From Bactrocera neohumeralis (taxonomy: Eukaryota > Arthropoda > Insecta > Diptera > Tephritidae), in NCBI RefSeq assembly GCF_024586455.1, contig NC_065923.1:54467237-54531236 (forward strand): a stretch of 64,000 nt of DNA, written 5' to 3'. Position 1 is the first letter of the stretch. Each line of letters opens with the position of its first letter. A program made the translations under genes and the position numbers. A model generated the notes under the pieces. That model was not told the origin of the DNA. It searched no databases and saw only the letters and a list, made by a program, of their open reading frames with translations. Below are positions 12,494 to 23,441 of this stretch, one piece after another.

Positions 12494-13669
12494 TAAAAAA
12501 CAAAAATTGTTAACAGTTGCCGTGATGTATGATCCATCGAGTAGTAAAAAAATATTAGCGCAATTTAAAAATTTTAAATTTGAACTAACCCGTGCCAGAT
12601 CAGTTATTTTGTCCATTGTGGAATGTAATGAATGGCTTCTTCAAGCGTGTTCAATCCCTTTTTTTGGGAGACCTTGTTAACTAAACAACATTTACAATAA
12701 ACACGTTGCTTAAAACTTCAAATATTTCAGTAAAACTTAAAGCATGTCACAATAGTTCTTGATTATAAACAATTTTGCATAAGCCAAAATGATATTTATT
12801 TATTCAATTACTCGGAATTGCTAGTAATACTTAATTCACCAGGAAATTCCTTAAAGCACTTTAAATTCGTTTTATGCGATACGCCTTTATATGTATGTAT
12901 TAATATACATACAAGTATACATTACATACATACATATGACGCAATCCACTTGCATTCACTATTCAGAAAAAGGTTCACTAATGTAGTAATGCTAGCATAA
13001 AGCTCAAGGTGGGGATCTGTGATAGTCGTGCTCACAGTATCTTCTACGTCCGATTTCGATAATCAGAATGGCATAGGTTAATGTGGTAGATCTCTAAGTA
13101 CCTGATAAATGGCAGCATATTTAATACAACCACTACTAAGTGGCCAAAAAAAGTTTGGATAATAGGAATTTTGAATAGAAATAGATTCTGCGTCAGATAT
13201 GATTACTAAAAAATGTTACAAATCTTTGTTTGGATTTGGTGGAAGTGGTGAGTAATTAGGGGTTCAAAATTCTATACAAACAAAGCATGCTGCATCGTTT
13301 TGGCCGCGGCTGCTGGATCTGATGATGCAGAAAATCGAAAACGTTGTGCAGAGCTTATCAGACAAAGGCTCGGTGGAAGATATTCCTGGTACATACAAAC
13401 AAATGAAACCAGAAATCATCGCAATAAAATAGAAGGGTGTTGTTTTCACGATTTGGCTTTTTAGATAGGAATTACTTGTTTTTCTCTCTGTGCGCAGTTT
13501 CATATATAATATATGTATATGCCGTGTTGCATTCCAATTTGTGTACAGGATTATGTATGAAATGTATGTACATACATACATACATACATATGTATATTTG
13601 CAAAAGCTATTCAAGCGAATTTGATTTTATTAAAGACCATAAGTAAGGATGGAACTTTGTGTAGGGTGA
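12494..13669. other. No gene seen
   Basis: About 1.2 kb without a supported gene. Two TATG/TACA microsatellite blocks (about 12888-12940 and 13562-13596) are the only clear structures. A 116-codon minus frame (13264-13614) runs through the microsatellite and is not credible as a protein. Confidence 0.5.
13562..13596. repeat. TACA/TATG microsatellite
   Basis: Run of ATGTATGTA then CATACATACATACATACATA then TGTATAT, a partly palindromic tetranucleotide array. Similar arrays recur in this window, at about 12890, 52315 and 54690. Confidence 0.85.
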
Positions 13670-15430
13670 ATATATATGATAATGCTCGAAAATTCTACGA
13701 AAAAATGCGGCGGCTTACAGAAGGTTTCAAGACCGGAGCATACACTTGTAGAACCCCCAAAGATGATCTAGTCACTGATGCCCAGAGCATACTTAAATTA
13801 TGGAGGGAACACTTCTCCAGCCTGCTGAATGGCAGTGAACGCACAACACCAGGAGAAAGAGAACCCGATTCCCCAATCGATGACGATGGAGCAGACGTTC
13901 CATTACCCGACCATGAAGAAGTTCGAATAGCAATTGTCCGCCTGAAGAACAACAAAGCGGCAGGGGCCGACGGATTGCCGGCCGAGCTATTCAAACACGG
14001 CGGCGAAGAACTGATAGGGAGCATGCATCAGCTTCTTTGTAAAATATGGTCGGACGAAAGCATGCCCAACGATTGGAATTTAAGTGTGCTATGCCCAATC
14101 CATAAAAAAGGAGACCCCACAATCTTCGCCAAATACCGTGGGATTAGCCTCCGTAACATCGCATATAAGGTTCTATCGAGCGTATTGTGTGAAAGATTAA
14201 AGCCCACCGTCAACAAACTGATTGGACCTTATCAGTGTGGCTTCAGACCAGGAAAATCAACAACCGACTAGATATCCACCATGCGCCAAATCTTGGAAAA
14301 GACCCGTGAAAGGAGAATCGACACACAGCACTTCTTCGTCGATGTCAAAGCTGCTTTCGACAGCACGAAAAGGAGCTGCCTTTATGCCGCGATGTCTGAA
14401 TTTGGTATCCCCGCAAAACTAATACGGCTGTGTAAACTGACGTTGAGTAACACCAAAAGCTTCGCCAGGATCGGGAAAGACCTCTCCGAGCCGTTCGATA
14501 CCAAACGAGGTTTCAGACAAGGCGACTCCCTATCGTGCGACTTCTTCAACCTGCTTCTGGAGAAAATAGTTCGAGCTGCAGAACTAAATAGAGAAGGTAC
14601 CATCTTCTATAAGAGTGTACAGCTGATGGCGTAGGGCGATGATATTGATATCATCGGCCTCAACATCCGCGCCGTTAGTTCTGCTTTCTCCAAGCTGGAC
14701 AAGGAAGCACAGAAAATGGGTCTGGCAGTGAACGAGGGCAAAACGAAATATCTCCTGTCATCAAACAAACAGTCGTCTCACTCGCGACTTGGCTCTCACG
14801 TCACTGCTGACAGTCATAACTTTGAAGTTGTAGATAATTTCGTCTATCTTGGAACCAGCGTAAACACCAACAACAATGTCAGCCTGGAAATCCAACGCAG
14901 GATTGCTCTTGCCAACAGGTGCTACTTCGGACTCAGTAGGCAATTGAGAAGCAAAGTCCTCTCTCGACAAACAAAAGCTAAACTCTATAAGTCGGTCATA
15001 ACTCCCGTCCTGCTATATGGTGCAGAGGCTTGGACGATCACAGCAACCGCTGAGTCGACGTTACGAGTTTTCGAGAGAAAAGTTCTGCGAAAGATTTATG
15101 GTCCTTTGCGCATTGGCCACGGCGAATATCGCATTCGATGGAACGATGAGCTGTACGAGATATACGACGGCATTGACATAGTTCAGCGAATTAAAGACAG
15201 CGGCTATGCTGGCTAGGTCATGACGTCTGAATGGATGAAAACACTCCAGCTCTGAAAGTATTCGACGCAGTACCCGCCGGGGGAGGCAGAGGAAGAGGAA
15301 GACCTCCACTCCGTTGGAAGGACCAAGTGGAGAAGGACCTGGCTTCGCTTGGAATATCCAACTGGCGCCACGTAGCGAAAAGAAGAAACGACTGGCGCGC
15401 TGTTGTTAATTAAGAAGAAGAAGAAGAATA
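13670..15430 (+). mobile_element. RTE-like LINE, 5'-truncated, best preserved copy
   Basis: Covers the linker, the whole RT domain and the C-terminus. One frame runs 13621-15216 apart from two stops. Visible RT motifs: LKNNKAAGADGLPAELF, LCPIHKKGDP, YRGISLRNIAYKVL, GPYQCGFRPGKSTTD, DVKAAFDSTKR, FDTKRGFRQGDSLSCDFF, then a broken active-site box where LAYADD is expected (reads MA, stop, GDDIDIIG at about 14626-14650), and VNEGKTKYLL. The C-terminus has LLYGAEAWT and a GRGRGRPPLRW segment. Defects: a TAG at 14269-14271 where other copies read CAG, a TAG at 14632-14634, and a one-base loss near 15193. The end is a GAA-type tail. The endonuclease is missing by 5' truncation. Confidence 0.92.
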
Positions 15431-16242
15431 TGTATGGTCATATTGCTTTTATTGCTTAAATATTTATTATTTACTAGTATTACTTTTGCTTAGAAAAGGC
15501 CTTTTAAAATAACATTAGCCAACACAAATAATTTATTGGTTCAACTATATTTTTAGAAAAAAGCTGCTGTTAATTAATTTACTATAAAAACATATAGCAA
15601 ATAAATTTTTCATATGTATAACCATGTTGTTGATAAGTTCTGCTTTTATAATTTATGCATGGTATGTATACCTTTGAATAAATGTATTGGCATGTGTAAA
15701 TGTGAATAGGTACTTCATTGCTTTGTCTTGTAATTCATTTGAAAAATTAATTAAAAATCGGCATATGTTCGAAGCCTTCTTTGTTTGACCAGCGACTATC
15801 GTTTAGTATTGTTTTCAAATTGTAGCTTTGTCTAAGCCAATACTCGTTAACGCGCGCGTCGCTTAATTCCGGCTTTGACACACCTGTGCACACATCGAAC
15901 AGCTCGCTATGCGCCACTAAACCGACTGTGCCCCCTTTTTACCACAGCTGCACTAACCACCTTACTGTTCACGCGTTTTAAACAAACTGAATCGATCATG
16001 TATGTACATATATACATATGTCTGTTATGTATGTATGTGAGGTTTATCGGCTTTACACGAATCAATTGACAAAAGTTTGTCGACCAGGTCGTACATCAAT
16101 ACACATTTCGGGCTGTTTGGCAGTTGCATCGCATTGAATTCGTGTGTATGTACATGTAAACACAGTAACAATAACGTACACATTTGAATGCATACATTTA
16201 TAACGCTAATAATGTTTGCTATTTATTACACATGCGCATATG
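15431..16242. other. No gene seen
   Basis: About 0.8 kb between an RTE-like tail and a mariner end. It holds TATG-type microsatellite blocks (about 16000-16040 and 16140-16200). No protein similarity or termini. Confidence 0.5.
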
Positions 16243-17179
16243 CAAGGTGCGTTCCAAAGTAAACAGGAATCTAGCGCCCTCTGGTGGCGCCATCTATCTG
16301 TCGACTGGTGCGTTAGAAGCTGCTATCTTTATCGATTGTCTAGTGAGAATTTCATGACATTTCATTGATTGGAAGTGAAGTTATTGCGTTTTAAGTGTCA
16401 GAATGATTGTGTTATCGGTGCGAAAATGAGCTTCGAACAAAGAGCCAACATTAAATTTTGTTTTAAAATTTGTAAAACTTTTAAGGAAACGTTTCAATTG
16501 ATGAAACCAGTTTATGGCGATGATTGCCTATCCCCTAGCAGTGTACACGAGTAGTTTCAACGTTTTCAAAGTGGTCGTGAGGACATAAATGACGATCAAC
16601 ATGTGGGCCAATCAAAATCCGTGATCACCGGAAATTCCATCGAAACTGTGAGTGAATTCATCAAAAATCAGCCGAAATCATCATTGAAATTCATGGAAAT
16701 GGAATTGAACATCTCCAAAACATCGATTTATCGCATTTTGACCGAACATTTAGGCTTAAGGTGTAACAATACGGTTTGTTCCGCACAAATTGACTCACGA
16801 CCAAAAATTGCTCAGAATCCAACATTCGAAGGACGTCATTGTGACCGATTATTTGGCCAAAAATCACATTTTAACCATTAACCACTTCTCGTATTCACCT
16901 GATAAGGCACCGTGTGACTTCTTCCTTTTCGAAAAAATGCATTTGCCCATGAATGGAAAGCGTTATGCAGACGTGGAGGCCATTCAAAAGGCTTGCACCG
17001 GCATACTGGCGGCCATACCGGCCAACGAGCTAAAACACTCGTTGGACATGTTTTTGGACCGTGCAAAAATCTGTATAGAAGCAGAAGGAGACTATTTTGA
17101 ATAAGATGAACTGATTTTTACGAAAAAATCATTTGTTATGTCTTTTGTTTAAGTCCTGTTTTCTTTGGAACACCCCTTG
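16243..17179 (+). mobile_element. Internally deleted mariner, sister of the 11.5-12.4 kb copy
   Basis: The left end CAAGGTGCGTTCCAAAGTAA and the right end are inverted repeats; TA follows the right end. The N-terminal frame starts at 16426 with MSFEQRANIKFCFKI and stops at 16552 where a Trp codon is expected. The helix-turn-helix region then continues (SKSVITGNSIETVSEFIKN). The C-terminal frame 16790-17104 has QKLLRIQHSKDVIVTDYLAK, so the catalytic centre is deleted at the same join as in the copy at 11525-12424. The third Asp lies in PDKAPCDFF, and the protein ends AEGDYFE. A frameshift lies near 16765. Nonautonomous. Confidence 0.9.
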
Positions 17180-17454
17180 TACAGTAAGCGGTTTGATTTA
17201 AAGAGCTAAAAAACGGAAAAATTCCGTATGTGGGATATGTTATGCGGATCATTCTGAACAACTTTGCCCAAGAGACTATGGTTCTAATTTTTAAGGTGAG
17301 TATAATATGATGTGAGGCATATCTCATTAAATCCAATTTTCCGTGGAATTTTCACTTCGATCTGTTTGAGTAATCAATGGAAAGCCTCGGACTGTCAATT
17401 TAGGTTTTTCGATCGGCGCAATTTCGCAATTTATTTATTGGAAAGAAAGCTGTT

Positions 17455-17810
17455 AAACATTATTAATTGGGAGATACAGAGATAACTTTTTTGAATTCGT
17501 CTAAAATCGCTTATAAAATAAAATCATTCTTCCAAGGCGTCTTATCTACACTCCACAAAAAATATTTCAGCGGTATTAAATCTGACGATGTTAGGGACCC
17601 TGAATCAGCTCCACGACGTCTCTGAATTATCCACTAGAGTACGAAACGGATCCATGGTTACTCGAATTACCCAGTCTGTTGTGTGACTATGTCGCCCCAA
17701 CACTCGACGCAGCGAGCATGCGCCTCGCGAATCGAACCATATTTTGGTAATTTGCAAATGTTGTTCCGGAGTAAGTCTATTCATTATAAAATGGCAAGCC
17801 GACTAAGTAT
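17455..17810 (-). mobile_element. Internally deleted Tc1/mariner-superfamily DDE transposon
   Basis: Minus-strand reading begins MNRLTPEQHLQITKIWFDSR (start near 17797) with the helix-turn-helix N-terminus, passes RVLGRHSHTTDWVIRV, then jumps to a C-terminal piece SSDLIPLKYFLWS (about 17570-17535). That piece corresponds to the CDLTPLDYFLWG signature of the copy at 25106-25322. The final catalytic Asp is replaced by Lys here (PLKYF for PLDYF). Everything between, including the first two catalytic residues, is missing. Same family as 24820-25325 and 61220-62590. The GWTA-like upstream part is not traced. Confidence 0.7.
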
Positions 17811-19439
17811 AAATCAAGTAACAGCTGTCGAGAGGATGAACTCCAAGAAAACCACACGTCTAAAAAACAAAAGTTATGTATGTACATATTATTACCATAA
17901 AATATACACGTTGTGAGTTTCAGAGCTCAATTTTATAGATCCATTGGAGATTAAATATTTTTGATGATGTTGTGTGGTATTATAATACTTCTTTCTGAAC
18001 AAATTTAGTAAAGTTTATGAGTCATATTTTACTTCTTATTGCTCTAAAGAGTCGTTTAAAAACCCCTTAAGTGAAAAGTGTATACTTATTATTTAGTTTT
18101 CAAATATTCTACACTAATGATATAAAATATTTGTTGATCTTTGGTAATCAGATTTGTCAAAACAGGTTATGTTTTGATATAAAGATTTTGCCAACAGCTT
18201 ATAACCCTTATTCAATATCACCTGATAAACACCATATTTAGTTTAAAATTCCCAATAGGCTTGGTGCGTCAGACATCCACCCTACCTACGTACCTTAAAT
18301 TGGTCCATTTTTTACGAGTGCTTACAACTTGGAGATTTGTTGAAGCTTTTTCGCTCGTTGATACAATATTTGCTCTTATTGTTTGCAAATTTCAACTTTC
18401 AGTTGAGCTAAAATAATAAAATACAGACCTAATCTACCCAATTATGTTGTGGTAAAAACTAAGATAAACCTCTTTAAAAGTTGTGGCTTGCCAATATTTC
18501 CATACTGCGCTTACTTCTCAATTTCAATGCATATTGAATTTGAGGGAGTTAATATTATTATCATCTGGAAAAATTGCACAAAGCCACGAAGGTGCTAAAA
18601 TATACAAACTTTACAAAAGCCATTATTAGCCACAACAAATGGCAACGACACATGAACCGTTCAAATAAGCAGCCAACAACAATTGTACAAAATTTGCTTT
18701 TGCCTTGCACAAAACATTGTTAATAATAATGACTAACAAACACCAGCTTTTTGAAAAAGGTAAGCGATGCGAAAAGCAGACGTTGGGCAATTGTTCGATG
18801 TTGTTAAAAGCTTGAAAGCGAAAGAGTGAAAGAATGAAATTCAATGCGAGTAGGTAAAACATCGTTCAAATTACCGAGTTACAATAAAAATTGAAATAAC
18901 CGAAATTAATTGAATAAACAAAAATTGGGTGTGATAAATACGACTGATATTATTTACCGATAACACAAATTGAACAGACACTTAAATGGTATGTATACAC
19001 AAATTATGTATTACAATACTAACCAATAGAAATATAGAAACATAGAAAGTGGAATATTACAGTTAGACATGGCGAGGTTAACTTCGGGCACGACTAGCCA
19101 TTTGAGAAATATTCTCGGATACATACATACATACATGAGCAATACCTAAACTTTAATTATTTTTAAAAGGCTCAATGAAAGAATTTGGATTTTTTTGGTT
19201 TTTGTAATTAAAAGCACTAAGAATTAAGTAACAAAATTATAGTCAAGTATTTTTCTTAATTAAAAAATAATAATAGTTTCCGAAATTTCCATATAAAGTA
19301 TTTCTAAGAATGTGCTAACAATTATTTCAGTGCAAGTACATCTGTTTACTTATAAAAAAAAAATGGTATTGAATTTTTTTAAGGGATTGTGTTACCATTT
19401 GCATTGACCTCACCAGTGTTTTTACCACAGACAAAATCA
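17811..19439. other. No gene seen
   Basis: About 1.6 kb of AT-rich DNA. The reading frames are short. A GAGGTTAACTTCGGGC string near 19076 resembles a DINE-1 3' hairpin but is too short to call. A TACA tract lies near 19120-19136. Confidence 0.5.
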
Positions 19440-19980
19440 CATGTTTTAGTTGCTTAAGGCTGTCATATTGCTTGGAAGATGCATACATTTTACCTCAAAG
19501 AATTCCGCACAGATCCTCGATCGGATTCAAATTTGGATTTACGACAGGCCACTTCAGCAATACAATTTTCTGAGAGTTAACGAACGCTTTTGCCTACTTC
19601 GCTATATGGATCGGGGTATTGTCTTGCTGGAAAATCCATTCATCACTATGTAAACATCGCCAAAATCAAGGAGTTCGTATTCCAACATTCATACTTGCCT
19701 TTTGATGAAAATGTTGCTCATACTCGTACCATGAGCGATCCACCACCATGAACGCGTTTATGGCATGCTTCGCTTGGGCGTCCCTTCAATGTTTATTAAG
19801 ATCATCTGGTCCATCCAAATTGAATTTAGTTTCGTCACTGAAAACCACAGATTCGAATTCTTCCTCCCAAAATTTATACTTTCCTTTCCTTATGTTGCTT
19901 TATGCACATTATTTAAGGCATAAATATTTCCTTATTATTTGATGCACACGTTGTTTAGCCTGCAACTCATATGATTATAG
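19440..19980 (-). mobile_element. Tc1-like (DD34E) transposase relic
   Basis: Minus-strand reading across frames gives VVFSDETKFNLDGPDD (first catalytic Asp, about 19850-19805), then WIFQQDNTPIHIAK (second Asp, about 19640-19600), then WPVVNPNLNPIEDLCGIL (catalytic Glu, about 19550-19500). There are 34 residues between the second Asp and the Glu, which defines DD34E. An in-frame stop falls inside the Asp-Glu interval and others lie elsewhere. Known role: Tc1-type cut-and-paste transposase inserting at TA. Terminal repeats were not recognised. Confidence 0.8.
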
Positions 19981-20039
19981 GTTGCAAGCATAAAACTGAA
20001 TTTTTGACTTAAATAGATATGTGTGGGCGAAAACTTAAC

Positions 20040-20252
20040 CAAGCTTCCATATAACTAATTTTCGACCATCCGGCTGACTTTGCTCCATATAATTGGTGAT
20101 TGTATATGAGGTACCTTAATTAAATCCAGGGAATATGTTTTTAGTATGTGGCATTTTAATAGTTAATAGATAAAATCGGGTCGATACTACCCCAACTCCC
20201 ATATACTACATATGTCGAATATGTCGGTCATACGGTGCGAAAAATATAGTAG
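20040..20252 (+). mobile_element. HINE body fragment, forward
   Basis: Contains CCGGCTGACTTTGCTCCATA, TGAGGTACCTTAATTAAAT and AAAATCGGGTCGATACTACC. These are the complement of wording in reverse copies such as the AAGTCAGCNGGATGTT stretches at 20660 and 59120. It breaks off where an RTE-like fragment begins. Internal fragment only. Confidence 0.55.
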
Positions 20253-20632
20253 GGTTTATCGAGCGTATTGTGTGAAAGAATAAAACCCACCGTCAACAAA
20301 CTGATTGAATCAGTGTGGCTTTAGACCTGGCAAATCAACAACCGACCAGATATTCCCCGTGCGCCAAACCTTGGAAAATACCCGTGAAAGGAAAATCGAC
20401 ACACATCACCTCTTCGTCGATTTCAAAGCTGATTTTGACAGCAGGAAAAGCAGCTGCCTTTATGCCACTATGGCTGAATTTGGTATCCTCACAAAACTAA
20501 TACGGCTCTGTAAACTGACGTTGAGCGATACCTAAATCTCCGTCAGGATCGGGAAGTACCTCTCCGAGGCGTTCGATACCAAACGATGTTTCATATAAAG
20601 CGACTCCCTATCGTGCGATCAATCTATTGCTC
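20253..20632 (+). mobile_element. RTE-like LINE fragment (RT fingers to palm)
   Basis: Corresponds to about 14172-14550 of the better copy: TATCGAGCGTATTGTGTGAA, then GFRPGKSTTDQIFPVRQTLE, FVDFKADFDSRKSSCLYATM and FGILTKLIRLCKLTLSDT. Compared with that copy a few codons are missing before CGFRPG (20310). Truncated at both ends with no GAA tail, so this is a remnant of a larger copy. HINE fragments in opposite orientations flank it. Confidence 0.85.
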
Positions 20633-20636
20633 ACAT

Positions 20637-21490
20637 ACAATCATATGAAGTAAAGTCAGCGGGATGTTCACAAATCCGGATATCAGTTATATGTGGGGTG
20701 GGTCAAGTTTTCGCCCAATTTACGCACAAAGATACGTAAAACACTCTCTCTCATTTTTATTGAGGTATAAAGTCACCCGGAAGATCAAAAAACCTTACAT
20801 TAGGAATTTTGGGGCTTGAAGAAGTATTTGATACTCATACACAATATTATCAGGAATGGATTACCTCTGAATTTCAATTATGTAAATATCTCATAAATTC
20901 ACCGATATTTCGGTAAAAAGACAATTATGGGTAGTGGGGTCCGTATATTCGGTACCTAAGGGATTGGACAGTTTTGGTTCAGAAAGTCAATAGAATGGCA
21001 TATTCATACAGATTTTACCAAAAAGTGGGCGGTGCCATGCCCCTTGACCAAGTGAACAGGGCTATCATCCGATTTCGTCAATTTTTTTGGGGGGAATTTG
21101 AGCCGAGTGAAAATGATTATTGAAGCTTTAAGGGTTTAGGAGGTATGTGGATTAGACCTATTAGAGGGCGGCGCCCATTTTTTCAAGAGTTCTGGCCTAC
21201 AGATGCCTTGTACTATTGCAGTCATCTATACCAAAGAAAAGGTTTATATCTTAATTTGGTGCTTAGTAATGGAATTTTTTAAGTTTTCGATTAAACGTAT
21301 ATTGTGGGCATGGCTGCCGTTCGAGTATGCACATCTTGTTCTCGTCCTCACTGTTTTGACAGAAAACGCGTCTACCAAGTTTCGATAAGCTGCCTGATTT
21401 TTACTTAAGTTATCGATTGTAAAACTGGACAGACAGATAGTCACTCGGAATTCAACTCGCCTCGTCATCTTGATTATTTATATGTTCACA
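20637..21490 (-). mobile_element. HINE, reverse orientation, 3' end missing
   Basis: Reads through the long HINE variant: GAAGTAAAGTCAGCGGGATG, CGGTACCTAAGGGATTGG, CAAAAAGTGGGCGGTGCCAT, GTGGGCATGGCTGCC. It reaches a GGACAGACAGATAG tract (GTCY complement) and the core TCGCCTCGTCATCTTGATTA at 21455-21475. The terminal palindrome is not preserved. No coding capacity. Confidence 0.75.
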
Positions 21491-21635
21491 GTGACGAGCT
21501 ATGCTGTAAGACCCCACAGTGATCCATTCTAAAAGGACGCCGAAAACAAAAATTAGCAACGATTTTAATGGTTTCATTTATGTTTTCAATTAGTTGTAGC
21601 CTTAGGTTTAGTAAAGTCACTAAACATGGTAATTT

Positions 21636-21660
21636 CAGTCAGCCAGTAAAGAAGAAGAAG
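21636..21660 (+). mobile_element. 25-bp stub of an RTE-like LINE with 14-bp target duplication
   Basis: The segment ends GCCAGTAAAGAAGAAGAAG, which is the extreme 3' end of the RTE-like family (compare 9593-9612 and 62365-62383). It is bracketed by two identical 14-bp copies of AAACATGGTAATTT at 21622-21635 and 21661-21674. This is what target-primed reverse transcription leaves when cDNA synthesis aborts almost at once. The first six bases (CAGTCA) are not clearly family sequence. Confidence 0.75.
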
Positions 21661-21779
21661 AAACATGGTAATTTAATAACAATTCAATATGTATTTAAAA
21701 AAATCAATCTTACAGTTTTGCCCTCGAATTGATATTAAAGCAAAAAAATAAAAATTCATAAAACTAATAATATTGTCTA

Positions 21780-22265
21780 AATACCCTTAGCTCTTTTTAA
21801 AGCGCGTAACCGGTTAGGCCTACATTTTGTATACTTCGATACAAGCTCGGGGTGTATTGCATTCCTAACTTCTTGAGTCCACAACCGCCACCATGCTTTA
21901 CAATTTGGGAAACTTGGTCTTTTGTAATAGTGTTTGGGTCTCGTGTACAGGTATAGTACCTGGAACGTCCATTGGACTGCTAACGATTTCTTTTCACCTC
22001 ATCAGACCATATTACTCTCTGAAATTAAAAAAAACGTGAATATTTTTATAATTAAAAATTAGTTTGTTTTAAACTTAATGTTTTTTGTCACATCGATTGT
22101 TTATCTTTTTAGCTGCAGTAAAACCAATTTTTTTTTTTATTAAACGGCGCGCTGTCAACTCCCTTCCTTTGATATTTAACACTTTAGGAGCTTGTTCAAA
22201 GTGGGCGAGATTGCGGCATTGTCGGTCGCTAGGTAGGTCCACACACAACATTTTGATGAAAAATT
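21780..22265 (-). mobile_element. Second Tc1-like transposase relic
   Basis: The minus strand shows an N-terminal piece (LPSDRQCRNLAHFEQAPKV near 22230-22180, then a GRELTARRLI-type helix-turn-helix), an AT-rich gap, then RVIWSDEVKRNR with the first catalytic Asp (about 22020-21985), VKHGGGCG (about 21900), and a C-terminal NRLRALKRA (about 21815-21795). The second Asp and the Glu block are not visible. Different wording from the copy at 19440, so probably another Tc1 lineage. Terminal repeats were not identified. Confidence 0.65.
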
Positions 22266-22409
22266 TAAGATTTAAATCTAACTGATGAAGTATATTTAGT
22301 TAAAACACTTTAACTTGTTAAAGCATTGTCTGTCACTGTATATATAAGCCTAGTTATGTAATACTTGTATTAACTCAACCGAAGTAGTTAAATTTAACAT
22401 AGGTGTACA

Positions 22410-23315
22410 GGTATAAGCAAAAAGACCGCCTGAGGAACGGAAATCAATATTTTAAGAATAAGGAACATTGGCCACGGTCTATTTCATAAAAAGATTTATA
22501 CTCGTATACTGTAAACTGTAAGAATCATATTGATTCATTATAAAACCCTTTCGTGCCACATCTAGTGTAAAATTTAATGTTTATGATGCATTTAGTTATT
22601 GATTTATCGCAATTTTAGTAGTATTTAACATAATCGTTGTATGGGACGTGTTCGAGGTTTTAATCTGATTTCGCCCATTTTCCCATTTTCGGAAGAGAAG
22701 ATTTGTTCTAAGCAAATTTGGCTGTTGTAACTCTAGTGGCTTGGCAGAGAGGTATGGTAAGCTTATTAAAGGGCGTTGCCCTTACCACTTTTTTTAAATT
22801 TCAAACCCCAGATTCTCCTCCTTTGCGTAATCTGTTATCGATTTAGGGTTTTGTATCTTATTATCTTAATCCATAGGTTTAACTGTGATTTTTGTAGAGT
22901 GTGGAAATAGTTTGCGATACTCTAAATCGTCGAAGAGCCATCTTCCAAAAGATTTCCAGATTGTAGCAGGAAAAACGTTAACTTTGATTACACTACTTAT
23001 ACCCTTCACAAATACTAAAAATTTACTATTAGAACTTCATTTTGAACGTACAGGAAGCCAGCTACATGTAGTTCGACCGAAAAATGAGCAATTTCCTGAT
23101 GAGTAAATGACGTGTACAAAATTTCAGATGGATATCTAATAATATAATCTAATATTGAGATACTAATTCTTACATATATATTCAGATAGACAGACACACG
23201 GAAGGACAGACAGCCACTGGGAATTCATTTATATACATATATAATCCTATATCCAACTCGATTATTATTTAGGTGAACAAAACTATTGTACTCTGTAGCA
23301 ACGTGTTGCATAAGT
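22410..23315 (-). mobile_element. HINE, reverse orientation, strongly diverged
   Basis: Starts with GACCGCCTGAGGAACGGAA (compare 47300). It continues with TTTAGTTATTGATTTATCGC, GTATGGGACGTGTTCG and GGCAGAGAGGTATGG. It ends with a GGACAGACAGCCACTGGGAA tract, TATATACATATATAATCC, GTGAACAAAACTATTG and CTCTGTAGCAACGTGTTGCA at 23290-23310. The segment 22870-22995 does not match other copies and may be an insertion. Overall order is that of a long-variant HINE. Confidence 0.7.
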
Positions 23316-23441
23316 AGAAAGATGTTTGTTTGAAATACTTTACATGCAAGCCGGAAGTGAGAAGTACATATAGTACGAATATAAGATAACGTTAATTATA
23401 AGTAAATAAGATAATTATAAACAGAAACTGTGATGCATTTA

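Noticed and set aside
12888..12940. TACA/TATG arrays as a CRISPR-like or satellite array
   Set aside because: Simple tetranucleotide microsatellites without unique spacers or a long unit.
18956..18990. ACCGATAACACAAATTGAAC as a mariner end
   Set aside because: Resembles the 5' leader of the mariner at 11525-12424 over about 30 bp only, with no terminal repeat or coding sequence nearby.
19070..19095. GAGGTTAACTTCGGGC as a DINE-1 3' hairpin
   Set aside because: Too short, with the terminal AACAAG and the second hairpin arm not convincing.
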